Shown piece by piece: positions 17,702-26,483 of a stretch of DNA of 34,856 nucleotides. The stretch covers positions 1 through 34,856 of the forward strand of contig CBIHOZ010000063.1 of the NCBI GenBank assembly GCA_966211525.1. Reading direction: 5' to 3'. How positions within the stretch are numbered: the first letter of the stretch is position 1; every line of letters begins with the position of its first letter. Under the pieces are notes generated by a model, which saw only the letters and a program-made list of their open reading frames with translations, was not told the DNA's origin and ran no database searches. Position numbers and translations under genes: made by a program. This DNA is from Ohtaekwangia sp966211525. Its GTDB lineage: Bacteria; Bacteroidota; Bacteroidia; Cytophagales; Cyclobacteriaceae.

Positions 17702-18739
17702 TTACTCCACCAGAAAAGAGGGTCCACCATTGCGGGTATCACCTGCGGCATTAACATTGCCGGACCAGTTTTGCCCATCAGTTGAGTATGAGTATTTGAT
17801 AGGGGACGTACTTTGTCCACGATAGATCACGGTTAGCTTGCCATTTTTGGAAATAAGACTTGGTTGATCGCTTGTGTTAGCATTGGCCCAATACACTGAA
17901 TTAAAAAGGCCACAACCGTATCGTTTTATGATATTTAGTCTGTTGTTATCAAAACTTTTATAGGCTATATAAAGTTGATTGTTTAGATAAGCTGCAGATA
18001 CTCCGGCATTACTCGTTATAGGTTGTTCATCGCAGCCATATATTAGGCTAGAAGCAGAGAAGCTGATAAAACCTCCAGATTCGGAAAGTGAGTTCCTGGT
18101 TTTGATTTGATTATTGGAATTATGACTATAGAAAATTTGAAGATTACCACTAGGATCAACTACAGCTTCAACGGGACCACTTGCCGTTGCAATAAGTGAA
18201 CCGTCATCAACTCGAGTTGCTGAAGACCAATTTGTGCCATCGGTACTGCTCATATACCACACATCATCACTACTTACACCACTAAAAAATACCCACAACT
18301 TACTTTTCCAAATTACAAGTGTAGGCCTATTATCCGTTGCGACTACAGGTATCTGTGTATTTCCTTGCCAGTTAGTTCCATCATAGCTGTAAGAATAGAA
18401 AATATTGTTTGTACTATTACCTTTATACACTACAATAAACTTGCCGTTGAAATAAGCCGCGCCAACACCCGTGCTTGTTTGTGCACCATTGTTGAAAGCT
18501 ACATTACCGCCCCAGGTAGTTCCATTATCGCTATAGGCATAACGTATATTTGCAGAGCCATCGCCTCGGAAAAAATACCAGTAGTCGTGATTGCCAACTC
18601 TCCCAGCAGAAGATTTATCTTCTGAAGAGTTTACAGAGGTTGTTGTCTTTTTATTTTGAAATTCCGCATCATCCTGACAAGACAATAGAAAAAGGAAAAG
18701 TGCGGCCGAAAGCAAACTAACGGTGTTTCTTGTTTTCAT
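17702..18739 (-). CDS. Lipoprotein with six-bladed beta-propeller repeats (paralogue A)
   Basis: A 345-residue lipoprotein (lipobox LLSC, Cys21). After a Ser/Thr/Lys-rich linker, six repeats of about 46-55 residues start with strands such as YWYFFRGDG, KFIVVYKGN, KLWVFFSGV, NLQIFYSHN, QLYIAYKSF and KLTVIYRGQ; four of them carry an Asp-box-like D(N)GxxW (SDNGTTW, SYDGTNW, STDGTNW, STDGQNW). This suggests a six-bladed propeller like sialidase-like or fucose-lectin-like domains, so carbohydrate binding is a fair guess, but no catalytic set is visible. Cysteines near YGCDEQP and YGCGLF may form a disulfide. The next gene on the same strand is a close paralogue. Confidence 0.82.
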   Translation of the reverse strand: MKTRNTVSLLSAALFLFLLSCQDDAEFQNKKTTTSVNSSEDKSSAGRVGNHDYWYFFRGDGSANIRYAYSDNGTTWGGNVAFNNGAQTSTGVGAAYFNGKFIVVYKGNSTNNIFYSYSYDGTNWQGNTQIPVVATDNRPTLVIWKSKLWVFFSGVSSDDVWYMSSTDGTNWSSATRVDDGSLIATASGPVEAVVDPSGNLQIFYSHNSNNQIKTRNSLSESGGFISFSASSLIYGCDEQPITSNAGVSAAYLNNQLYIAYKSFDNNRLNIIKRYGCGLFNSVYWANANTSDQPSLISKNGKLTVIYRGQSTSPIKYSYSTDGQNWSGNVNAAGDTRNGGPSFLVE

Positions 18740-18955
18740 AAATTAGGTTTGTTTATATTATAGTTTTAGTAATTAAGCTTTTGTAAAGCGAATAGACACG
18801 CGCAAAGATTGCGGGGTGGATTGCCGCAAATACAATGGGACTAATGGTTAACGCAGAGCCAGTTTTGGTTTACATATATTCGACCTGAAAAACAACTATA
18901 TGCAGCCTTATTGAATATAGGTTCCTTAATGTCATACTGTATAACCCGAAGGATT

Positions 18956-18990
18956 GAACATAGAAACGTCTTGCGAGCGTTTCTATGTTC
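18956..18990 (-). terminator. Hairpin after paralogue B, possible terminator
   Basis: GAACATAGAAACG (18956-18968) pairs perfectly with CGTTTCTATGTTC (18978-18990) around a 9-base loop, 19 bp beyond the paralogue B stop codon. There is no clear U tract, so it may end transcription with a helper factor or protect the mRNA end. Confidence 0.55.
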
Positions 18991-19008
18991 TAATGAATAC
19001 CTACTACC

Positions 19009-20067
19009 TTATTCTAGCAGGAAAGAGGGACCTCCATTACGAGTGTCACCTGCCGCATTAACATTGCCTGACCAATTTTGTCCATCTGTGGAGTAAGAGT
19101 ATTTAATTGGTGATGTACTCTGTCCCCGGTATATGACAGTCAATTTGTTGTTTTTAGAAATAAGACTTGGCTGATCACTTGTGTTGGAATTCGCCCAGAA
19201 AACAATATCATACGTAGGTGCGCAACCTCGTCTCTTTATAATGTTTAATCTGTTGTTATCAAAACTCTTATAAGCTATATATGTGAAGCCGTTAAACAAT
19301 GCGGCCGAAACTCCTGCATTCGTGGTGATAGGTAATCCGTCACAGCCTGTGACAGTTTCGGCACTACCTGTAAACGTAATGTTACCTGCATTCTCTAGCG
19401 TAGCATACCTGGTTTTTATCCGGTACCCATCGGACGAATGACTATAAAAAAGCGTAATAGCATCATCCAGCGAGAAGGAACGATTTACTAGGACTTCCAC
19501 AGGGCCACTGGCCTTGTCAGTCACTTGGCCCGGGTAGTATATATAGTTAGGTGATGACCAGTTAGTGCCGTCGGTACTACTCATATACCATATTTCATCA
19601 TTATTTACTCCACTATAAAAGACCCATAATCTGTTTCTCCAGATTGCTAAGGTAGGTCTGTTATCTGTTGCTGCAGAAGGTATTTGAGTATTACCCAGCC
19701 AATTTAAACCGTCCGTGCTGTAGGAATAGAAAATGTTGTTTGTACTCGCGCCTTTATATACTACAATAAATTTTCCATTAAAATAGGCAGCACCAACACC
19801 TGTACTCGTTTGTGCACCATTGTTGAGAGCTACATTACCACCCCAGGTAGTGCCATTGTCGCTATATGCATAACGTATATTTGCAGAGCCATCGCCTCTG
19901 AAAAAATACCAGTAATCATGATTGCCAACTCTCGCAGAGGCAGATTTACCTGCGGAAGAATTTATAGTTGTTGTTTCTTTTCTTTGAACTTCTGCGTCAT
20001 CCTGGCAGGATACTAGAAAAAGAAAAAACACAACCGAAAGGAAACTAAAGATGTTCTTTGTTGTCAT
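19009..20067 (-). CDS. Lipoprotein with six-bladed beta-propeller repeats (paralogue B)
   Basis: A 352-residue lipoprotein (lipobox LVSC, Cys21) with the same layout as paralogue A: linker, six propeller repeats, four Asp-box-like motifs and the same two cysteine contexts (TGCDGLP, RRGCAPT). The last 50 or so residues differ from paralogue A at only two positions by eye, while the DNA differs at many synonymous sites. The fourth repeat has diverged most and has a short insertion here. The leader upstream of the start (AAACAAACTTAATC) resembles that of paralogue A, so the duplication seems to have included the promoter region. Sugar or surface binding is inferred from the fold only. Confidence 0.82.
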   Translation of the reverse strand: MTTKNIFSFLSVVFFLFLVSCQDDAEVQRKETTTINSSAGKSASARVGNHDYWYFFRGDGSANIRYAYSDNGTTWGGNVALNNGAQTSTGVGAAYFNGKFIVVYKGASTNNIFYSYSTDGLNWLGNTQIPSAATDNRPTLAIWRNRLWVFYSGVNNDEIWYMSSTDGTNWSSPNYIYYPGQVTDKASGPVEVLVNRSFSLDDAITLFYSHSSDGYRIKTRYATLENAGNITFTGSAETVTGCDGLPITTNAGVSAALFNGFTYIAYKSFDNNRLNIIKRRGCAPTYDIVFWANSNTSDQPSLISKNNKLTVIYRGQSTSPIKYSYSTDGQNWSGNVNAAGDTRNGGPSFLLE

Positions 20068-20187
20068 AAGATTAAGTTTGTTTTATATAATGAATAACTG
20101 TTAAAATTGGAGCTAATATTTTTCTGCTTGTATAGCATTAACAGGTGCGGTTGCTGGTTAGGTGTCACAAATGTATAAGGCGGGGTG

Positions 20188-20215
20188 ATATTTTCCATTC
20201 TCGATTGGAAAATAT
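20188..20215. terminator. Hairpin between the CPBP gene and paralogue B, weak terminator candidate
   Basis: ATATTTTCCA (20188-20197) pairs perfectly with TGGAAAATAT (20206-20215) around an 8-base loop. It lies about 40 bp after the CPBP gene's stop codon. There is no U tract on the minus strand and the stem is A+T-rich, so the terminator call is weak. Confidence 0.35.
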
Positions 20216-20254
20216 TTCGGATGATACTGATGATCAGATAGAATAAATTTGTGG

Positions 20255-21190
20255 TTAACTTTTACACAGGTCGTGACTATACGCAGCAAGTTCCATCGAC
20301 CACGCAATCCCCACATGCACAATAATCCCGCCCCATATACTCCTGGTTTCATAGGCTATAACTCCTAATATATACCCACCGAAGATAGAACTGATGGCTT
20401 CACCTGCCGGTTTGCCAAAATGTAAAAAGCAATACACGGCAGCCATCGCCAATATAGCGTTTCTGCCGGTATGAGACATAAAGGCGATCACGAGAAATCC
20501 ACGGAATACAAATTCTACCGAAATAAAATCAATTGCGTAGGCAAGTTCGTAAGAGACAACGGTGATCCATTCCGATATACCCAGGTACTGAGCCGCCCCG
20601 GCCCCGCGATACATCGGGTATTGCTTTAGGAATGAAGGAAGGAACGATGCTGCTATAATCAGCGGCAACATAATGCCCAGCATGGTAAAATAGGGACGGG
20701 TATCAAAATGCTGCGGTCTTAGTCCGTAAATGTGTTTCTCTTCCCGGTCGTACAGGAAATAGTATAGCAATAAGGGAATGATAATGGTAACGACACTGAT
20801 GAGGTTAACGCTAACTTTATATACCCATATATACAGCTCAGGTGCAAACAGCTGCGTTAAGACAGGTCTCAGAAAAGGAGCACTCTTGTCGAGGGCCAGT
20901 ACAAAAATTACAAGTATACTTTTGATGTGAAACGTTTTGCTTCCCCAGAACGACCTTTCTCTTTTGAATATGGAGACAGAGATCAGTACCGTATAGTATG
21001 CGAGTGCAAAGAATGCAAAGTAAGAAACCAGCTTGGTAGTACCCGTCATGTTGTCGAGTATACTGTCTTCAACATCGTAAGTATAGTTTACTGCGAGACA
21101 GATTGAAAGAAAGATGACTACAAACAGGTAGTGCTTCCACTCGAAATCATGCTTGACGTGATTCGTGAGGTACTTCCATATTTTCTTCAT
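20255..21190 (-). CDS. CPBP-family intramembrane protease homologue
   Basis: A 311-residue protein with about eight hydrophobic segments. The C-terminal half has the three CPBP motifs: VEFVFRG at 225-231, CFLHFGKPAGE with His257, and VHVGIAW with His292. In the usual first motif (EExxxR) the first Glu is Val225 here; the second Glu (226) and Arg230 are kept, so activity is plausible but not certain. CPBP proteins are Rce1-like membrane proteases or related factors. The start codon abuts the Maf stop codon with no gap, so it is co-transcribed with maf. Confidence 0.85.
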   Translation of the reverse strand: MKKIWKYLTNHVKHDFEWKHYLFVVIFLSICLAVNYTYDVEDSILDNMTGTTKLVSYFAFFALAYYTVLISVSIFKRERSFWGSKTFHIKSILVIFVLALDKSAPFLRPVLTQLFAPELYIWVYKVSVNLISVVTIIIPLLLYYFLYDREEKHIYGLRPQHFDTRPYFTMLGIMLPLIIAASFLPSFLKQYPMYRGAGAAQYLGISEWITVVSYELAYAIDFISVEFVFRGFLVIAFMSHTGRNAILAMAAVYCFLHFGKPAGEAISSIFGGYILGVIAYETRSIWGGIIVHVGIAWSMELAAYSHDLCKS

Positions 21191-21757
21191 CTACCAGTTC
21201 TTTAGGTGCTGGTATACTTTGTGGATTGGGAGTCCCATCACGTTAAAGTACGAGCCGGTTATTTTATCGATGGCTACCATACCAATCCAGTCTTGCGCAC
21301 CGTAAGCACCGGCTTTGTCGTAGGGCTTATAGGTATCCACGTAAAACTCAATTTCAGCGGGCGTAAGTTTTACAAAAGTTACTTCCGTTGTATCATCAAA
21401 AGTCTCCTCGCGTTCTTGGGAGAGAATGCACACACCCGTCATTACTTTGTGTGTTTGTCCGGAGAGATCAGACAACATCTTTATAGCTTCAGCACGATCT
21501 TGTGGCTTGTTCATGATGGTGTTGTTCAGGATCACCACCGTATCTGCAGTAACAATAATTTCATCGTGCATCTTCAACCGAAAGTACTCTGCTTTTTTAG
21601 CAGCGAGATAACGCGCTACCTGCTCTGCCGGTAATGTAGCCGGAAAGTCTTCTTCCACATCGGGCTTTTCAACTGTGAAGGTAAAGCCCGCTTCTTTCAT
21701 CAGGTATTGTCTGCGCGGAGAGCTGGATGCCAGGATGATGGAACGTTGTGTAGCCAT
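21191..21757 (-). CDS. maf: Maf-family nucleoside triphosphate pyrophosphatase
   Basis: 188 residues, the family's normal size. ILASSSPRRQYLMKEAG near the N terminus, VTADTVV with the catalytic Asp in the middle, and YDKAGAYGAQDWIG toward the end match the YhdE-type (dTTP/UTP) branch of Maf enzymes, which hydrolyse non-canonical or excess nucleoside triphosphates and are linked to septum control. The gene lies 2 bp after the broken DUF1015 gene and directly before the CPBP gene, in one minus-strand operon. Confidence 0.95.
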   Translation of the reverse strand: MATQRSIILASSSPRRQYLMKEAGFTFTVEKPDVEEDFPATLPAEQVARYLAAKKAEYFRLKMHDEIIVTADTVVILNNTIMNKPQDRAEAIKMLSDLSGQTHKVMTGVCILSQEREETFDDTTEVTFVKLTPAEIEFYVDTYKPYDKAGAYGAQDWIGMVAIDKITGSYFNVMGLPIHKVYQHLKNW

Positions 21758-21759
21758 AA

Positions 21760-23047
21760 CTAAAAAGGAGAATATACCGGTGTTGAAAATTCGTTTTCTT
21801 TAATGGTGCTGAATAAAAATCCGCCAATTACTTTGGGATAAAAGTAGGTTGACTTCTGCGGCATAGTATAGCCACTTGCGCAAACCTTCTTGATGTCTTC
21901 GATCGATACTTCGTTGGTAATGATAGCAAGCTGTGCTTTACCTTGTATTACTTTATTGAGACAATCCGAAAAGCTTCTGTCGAATGATATATTCTCAGAA
22001 GCACGTTGTTCTTTACCCGGTATACCCAGGGCTTTCTCTATAACAAAGTAATGCATCACGGTAAGGTCGAGCGCCTTTACTACATCAGGGAAATGCCATT
22101 TGATTTTTGATAATGATTCGGGTTTGAGCCTGATCTTATAGGCGTTCTCCTGGAAGATAAGTCCGAAGGCCCACGGTTTACCCACTATGATTTCGTTAAT
22201 CGTATCGGCATCTTCAATCGGCTTGATGATGAAATCTTCTTCGAGTTTTTTAAGTATAGTTTCTTCGTTAAAGTTTGCTATACCGTGTATCAACCGGTGT
22301 GTTGGTAAAATCTTGAGATCATCTGACTCGGTATTGGTAAGATACATCAGGTGATAATTATATCCTTCTTTACCGGTATGCAACGGGTTTTGTTCCTGTT
22401 GCTTGTGTTTATAGTATAGCGAGCCTTCGTAGCGATGGTGACCATCAGCCAGAATGATCGTCTTGGGTTCGATGAAATTCAGAAACTGTTGTATCACGCC
22501 TTTATCGTGTATCGCTGCAAGTACATCGCGTACGCCCTGGTAATCTTCTGTTTCGTATAGCTTCATCCATATACTTCTCCAGTGTGAACGAGTCGTCTGT
22601 GTATAGCCCGTGCGTTGCGCTGGCATGAAGTTCTATCTTCTCCAGCAGTTCGATACGATCGTTAACGGATTTCGGAATGGTATTCTCGTGGCGCAGAATA
22701 ACACCTTCGTCCCAGTCGTAGGTACGTATGTGGCAGATAAATCCTTTGCGACAAAATTCTTTCGCTATACCCTGTACTTTGAAGTATTGATAGTATACGT
22801 AGATAGCTGGTAATTTATCTTGCAGGATAACGCCTTTCTGTTTCCATTCTTCGAGTAAGAGACTGGCACGGTCGGCTGCATACGGTGGTTTCGGTACCGA
22901 CAGATGTATACTGTTAAAAGGATTCTGATAGAGTGCGGCCCGCTGTTTTTCCGTTACTACATCAAAGAGCGGAGAAGTAAGTTCATCTATACGTTGTGAT
23001 AGTTCGTGATTATAGCGCCAGGGACGAATCGGTATAATTTCTGCCAT
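21760..23047 (-). pseudogene. DUF1015 protein gene interrupted by a frameshift
   Basis: Two overlapping frames encode the two parts of one DUF1015 protein. The N-terminal part (22502-23047, from MAEIIPIRPWRYN) is good sequence up to LEKYMDEAI and then turns into a nonsense tail ending at 22502. The C-terminal part reads well from YETEDYQGVRDVLAAIHDKG, through ADGHHRYEG, to 21760. The switch is near 22555-22562, where the minus strand reads GAAGCTATACGAAACA. Joining the parts there gives about 429 residues, the usual length of the family. Either one extra base or two missing bases (a TATATA shortened to TATA) would explain it. It could be a true mutation or a sequence error; no classical slippery site is seen. 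The function of DUF1015 is unknown. Confidence 0.8.
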
Positions 23048-23108
23048 TCGGTTATCGATAGTGTCTCGTTATATTTTTGAATATATACTCTTGTCGGATC
23101 GTTCAGAA

Positions 23109-24599
23109 TCAAAGACGATTTTTCTTCCACTTGCTTACCGGTGCAGCAATCGTAGTTTCTTCTGCTGCTTTTCCATTGCCATTCATTAGGGTAGTGGCAA
23201 GCAGCGATGCGATGAGTTCTTCATCTTCGTTCGCTTCTGGTAGAAGTGATGCTGGTTTAAAGTAATTTTCAACAAAACGTGTGTCAAAATTACCAGAGCG
23301 GAATGCATCGTGCTGCATAACAAACTTGCAGAAGCCGAGCGTTGTCTCAAGCCCCGTGATCTCATATTCATCTATAGCGCGAATCATTTTTTCGATCGCA
23401 CCGGCACGATCTTCGGCATGGCATATAAGTTTGGCGATCATCGGGTCATAATAGAATGGTATACTCATGCCTTGTTCGAAACCGTCATCCACACGTATAC
23501 CATGTCCCTGCGGACGATTATAGGTTTGCAGTGTGCCGATGTCGGGTAAGAAATTGTTGGACGGATCTTCCGCATATACCCGTACTTCAACAGCGTGTCC
23601 GTTTATTTTCAGTTCCTCTTGTTTGAAAGGTATAGGACTACCTTCTGCTATTTTAATTTGCAGCTTCACAAGATCAAGACCGGTAATTTCTTCTGTTACC
23701 GGGTGCTCCACTTGCAAGCGTGTATTCATTTCCAGGAAATAGAAATTCAGTTTGTCATCGAGGATGAACTCAACGGTTCCGGCACCATAATAACCGCATG
23801 ACTTCGCTACGTTGATCGCAGCTTCACCCATCGCTTTGCGTTTTTCGGGAGTAAGTATAGCGGAGGGAGCTTCTTCTACAACTTTCTGGTGTCTTCGCTG
23901 GATGGAGCATTCACGTTCGAAGAGATGTACTACATTTCCATGCTTGTCGCCAAAGATCTGAAATTCGATGTGACGTGGTTTTGTAATATACTTCTCTATA
24001 AATACAGAGCCATCACCAAAGGCAGATGTAGCTTCACTGATAGCACGCTCCATCTGCTCCTCGAAACTTTTTTCGTCTTCAACAATGCGCATACCTTTTC
24101 CGCCACCACCGGCACTTGCTTTGATCAGCACCGGGTAACCGATTTCAGAAGCGATCTTCTTGGCATTGTTTACATCGGTGATCGGTTCGCTCGTACCCGG
24201 CACCAACGGCACATTGAATTTCGCGACAGCAGCTTTCGCAGCAAGTTTACTTCCCATCAGTTCAATGGCTTTTGCAGATGGTCCTATAAAGATGAGACCT
24301 TCGTCTTCTACCAGCTTGGCGAAGTCTTCATTTTCCGAAAGGAAACCATAACCAGGATGTATAGCATCGGCTCCGGTTTTGCGTGCCGCGTCAATAATTT
24401 TCTCCATGCGCAGATATGATTCCGAAGAAGGAGGCGGGCCTATAAAAACCGCTTCATCGGCAAAGCGCACGTGCAGTGCATGACGATCGGCTTCGCTATA
24501 TACGGCAACCGTTTTTATTCCGAGTTCACGTGCCGAGCGCATTACGCGTAAAGCAATTTCACCGCGGTTAGCAACAAGTATTTTTTTAATTGAAGACAT
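23109..24599 (-). CDS. accC: Biotin carboxylase subunit of acetyl/propionyl-CoA carboxylase
   Basis: A 496-residue enzyme that carboxylates biotin on a carrier protein using ATP and bicarbonate. The N-terminal domain begins ILVANRGEIALRVMRSA; the ATP-grasp loop GGGGKGM is at 164-170, and the catalytic/metal segment EMNTRLQVEHPVTE starts at 290. The C-terminal domain ends with FVENYFKP plus an extra tail of about 40 residues not seen in the 450-residue AccC of fatty-acid synthesis. This longer form in Bacteroidota may serve an acyl-CoA (propionyl-CoA) carboxylase; the substrate cannot be fixed from this subunit. No biotin carrier or carboxyltransferase gene is adjacent. Confidence 0.93.
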   Translation of the reverse strand: MSSIKKILVANRGEIALRVMRSARELGIKTVAVYSEADRHALHVRFADEAVFIGPPPSSESYLRMEKIIDAARKTGADAIHPGYGFLSENEDFAKLVEDEGLIFIGPSAKAIELMGSKLAAKAAVAKFNVPLVPGTSEPITDVNNAKKIASEIGYPVLIKASAGGGGKGMRIVEDEKSFEEQMERAISEATSAFGDGSVFIEKYITKPRHIEFQIFGDKHGNVVHLFERECSIQRRHQKVVEEAPSAILTPEKRKAMGEAAINVAKSCGYYGAGTVEFILDDKLNFYFLEMNTRLQVEHPVTEEITGLDLVKLQIKIAEGSPIPFKQEELKINGHAVEVRVYAEDPSNNFLPDIGTLQTYNRPQGHGIRVDDGFEQGMSIPFYYDPMIAKLICHAEDRAGAIEKMIRAIDEYEITGLETTLGFCKFVMQHDAFRSGNFDTRFVENYFKPASLLPEANEDEELIASLLATTLMNGNGKAAEETTIAAPVSKWKKNRL

Positions 24600-24825
24600 A
24601 GCTTAAAATATAGGATTGAGACTCAGAAGCCTGCACACATTTCAGAAAGAGCGATAAAAACACAAGTATTTGTTATGACAGATGTTAGTTATACAACTTC
24701 TTTCCGTACTGTAATTATGGCGAATAGCTTCCATTTGTAAGAATTTAAACAAATCTAAGGCTTTTAAAGCAACTTATAAGGGCATTCCGGTAAGTGATGA
24801 GGGAAGCATATTTATGTTTTTTCCT

Positions 24826-24833
24826 TATTTTTG
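24826..24833 (+). promoter_or_regulatory. Candidate Bacteroidota -7 box, TATTTTTG
   Basis: TATTTTTG followed by CCGG matches TAnnTTTG and lies 22 bp before the ATG at 24856. If real, transcription starts near 24840, which rules out the in-frame ATG at 24814 as the start of the PLP acyltransferase gene. No clear -33 element is visible. Confidence 0.45.
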
Positions 24834-24855
24834 CCGGCAATTAACAGATCGAGAA

Positions 24856-26106
24856 ATGGTAGATTTATTTGACAAGCTAAGAATGGAGGCCGGTCCGCTG
24901 GCCAAGTACTCTCATCTTCCGGATGATTATTTCTTTTTCCCTAAGCTGGAAGGAGAGATCGGTCCACGCATGAAATTCAATGGTAAGAATGTCCTGAACT
25001 GGAGTTTGAATAACTACCTGGGATTAGCGAACCATCCTGAAGTGCGCAAGGCTGATGCAGACGCTGCTGCTCAATACGGTTTAGGTTTACCGATGGGTGC
25101 GCGTATGATGTCGGGTAACTCTGTTCACCACCTGGAGTTCGAGCGTCAGCTCGCGGAGTTTATCATGAAAGAAGATGTTATGCTTCTGAACTTCGGCTAT
25201 CAGGGTGTAGTCTCTATCATTGATGCATTGGTAGATCGTAAAGATGTTATAGTATATGATGCGGAGTCGCATGCATGTATCATCGATGGTGTTCGCCTGC
25301 ACATGGGTAAACGCTTCGTATATACTCACAACGACATGGAAAGCCTGGAGAAACAACTTCAGCGCGCTACCAAACTGGCTGACGAAACCGGTGGTGGTAT
25401 ACTTGTTATTACAGAAGGTGTATTCGGAATGTCAGGTAAGCAAGGCGATCTGAAAGGCGTTGTTGAACTGAAGAAGAAATATAATTTCCGTTTGTTTGTT
25501 GATGACGCTCACGGTTTTGGTACCATGGGTAAGACCGGTGCCGGTACAGGTGAAGAGCAAGGTATACAGGATGGTATCGATCTGTACTTCTCTACATTTG
25601 CCAAGTCGATGGCAAGCATCGGAGCATTTGTAGGTGGCGACAAGAAAATTGTTAAGTATCTGCGTTACAGCGTACGTTCTCAGATATATGCGAAGAGCTT
25701 ACCGATGCCATTGGTTATCGGTGGGATCAAACGTCTTGAGTTGTTACGCACAAATCCTGAATTGAAAGACAACCTCTGGAAAATTGTTCATGCTATGCAG
25801 AGCGGTTTGAAAGAGCGTGGCTTTAATATAGGAACAACAACTTCGCCGGTGACGCCCGTATTGTTTAAAGGTGGTGTTGGTGAGGCTGCCAACATGGCGA
25901 TGGACCTTCGTGAAAACTTTGGTATTTTCTGCTCAGTGGTGATCTATCCTGTTGTACCTAAGGATGTTATCATGTTCAGAATCATACCAACAGCAGCGCA
26001 TACGCTGGCTGATGTTGAAGAGACTTTGAAAGCATTTTCGCAGCTTAAAACGAAGCTAGACAGCGGATTTTACAAGCAGGAAGTTTTAGTGTCAGTAACC
26101 AAGTAA
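24856..26106 (+). CDS. AOS-family PLP-dependent acyltransferase (SPT / KBL / cysteate acyltransferase type)
   Basis: 416 residues from the ATG at 24856. The fold-type I PLP motifs are clear: NNYLGLANHPEV, ESHACIIDG with a stacking His (about 139), FVDDAHGFGTMG with the Asp that binds the cofactor (about 217), and STFAKSMAS with the PLP lysine (about 250). The family condenses an amino acid with an acyl-CoA or acyl-ACP: serine palmitoyltransferase, aminoketobutyrate-CoA ligase, or the cysteate acyltransferase of sulfonolipid synthesis. The extra N-terminal segment (YSHLPDDYFFFPKLEGEIGPRM) fits the branch found in Cytophagales, where sphingolipids or capnine-type sulfonolipids are made. The exact substrate is not resolved. 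Confidence 0.88.
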   Translation: MVDLFDKLRMEAGPLAKYSHLPDDYFFFPKLEGEIGPRMKFNGKNVLNWSLNNYLGLANHPEVRKADADAAAQYGLGLPMGARMMSGNSVHHLEFERQLAEFIMKEDVMLLNFGYQGVVSIIDALVDRKDVIVYDAESHACIIDGVRLHMGKRFVYTHNDMESLEKQLQRATKLADETGGGILVITEGVFGMSGKQGDLKGVVELKKKYNFRLFVDDAHGFGTMGKTGAGTGEEQGIQDGIDLYFSTFAKSMASIGAFVGGDKKIVKYLRYSVRSQIYAKSLPMPLVIGGIKRLELLRTNPELKDNLWKIVHAMQSGLKERGFNIGTTTSPVTPVLFKGGVGEAANMAMDLRENFGIFCSVVIYPVVPKDVIMFRIIPTAAHTLADVEETLKAFSQLKTKLDSGFYKQEVLVSVTK

Positions 26107-26197
26107 CGAAAAAAACCGCTTTTTGAGTTGTTTTTTAAGGTTTTTACTTAAATTGGCAGTAAGAAACTAAATTATTAAATCCTAAAACTCCAAGACA

Positions 26198-26377
26198 ATG
26201 CAAAAGTTTCAAGAGCTTAAAGATCTCATCGCTTCCTTAGAAGGAGATATCGACAAGTTTTATAACAAAGGAAACAGTGCTGCCGGTACCCGTGTAAGAA
26301 AGGGTATGCAAGATCTTAAAAACCTGGCTCAGACTATTCGCTCTGAGGTTCAGGATATTAAGAACAAGGCATCATAA
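26198..26377 (+). CDS. Histone H1-like (Hc1-type) DNA-associated protein, 59 residues
   Basis: A 59-residue protein starting MQKFQELKDLIASLEGDID and continuing GTRVRKGMQDLKNLAQ and SEVQDIKNKAS. This is the short Hc1/histone-H1-like family common in Bacteroidota, which shares the helical, lysine-rich core with chlamydial Hc1 but lacks the long basic tail. It probably binds DNA as an architectural protein. It follows the PLP acyltransferase gene by 91 bp and ends with its own strong terminator, so it may be made from its own promoter. The nearby peroxiredoxin gene carries the kind of Lys/Ala tail that this short protein lacks. Confidence 0.85.
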   Translation: MQKFQELKDLIASLEGDIDKFYNKGNSAAGTRVRKGMQDLKNLAQTIRSEVQDIKNKAS

Positions 26378-26412
26378 TATTTCCCTCTATATTCTTGACT
26401 GAAGAATTTGAC

Positions 26413-26449
26413 GAGACCATTCCCTATGGAGTGGTCTCTTTTATTTTTT
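26413..26449 (+). terminator. Rho-independent terminator
   Basis: GAGACCATTCC pairs with GGAGTGGTCTC (one wobble) around a CTAT loop, followed by TTTTATTTTTT. It ends the histone H1-like transcript. Confidence 0.93.
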
Positions 26450-26483
26450 CGGTAACGTCATTTACTATCATCACTTCCCTTAC

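Noticed and set aside
18809..18829. TTGCGG...CCGCAA mini-hairpin upstream of paralogue A
   Set aside because: Six base pairs with a 9-base loop and no T tract; too weak to assign.
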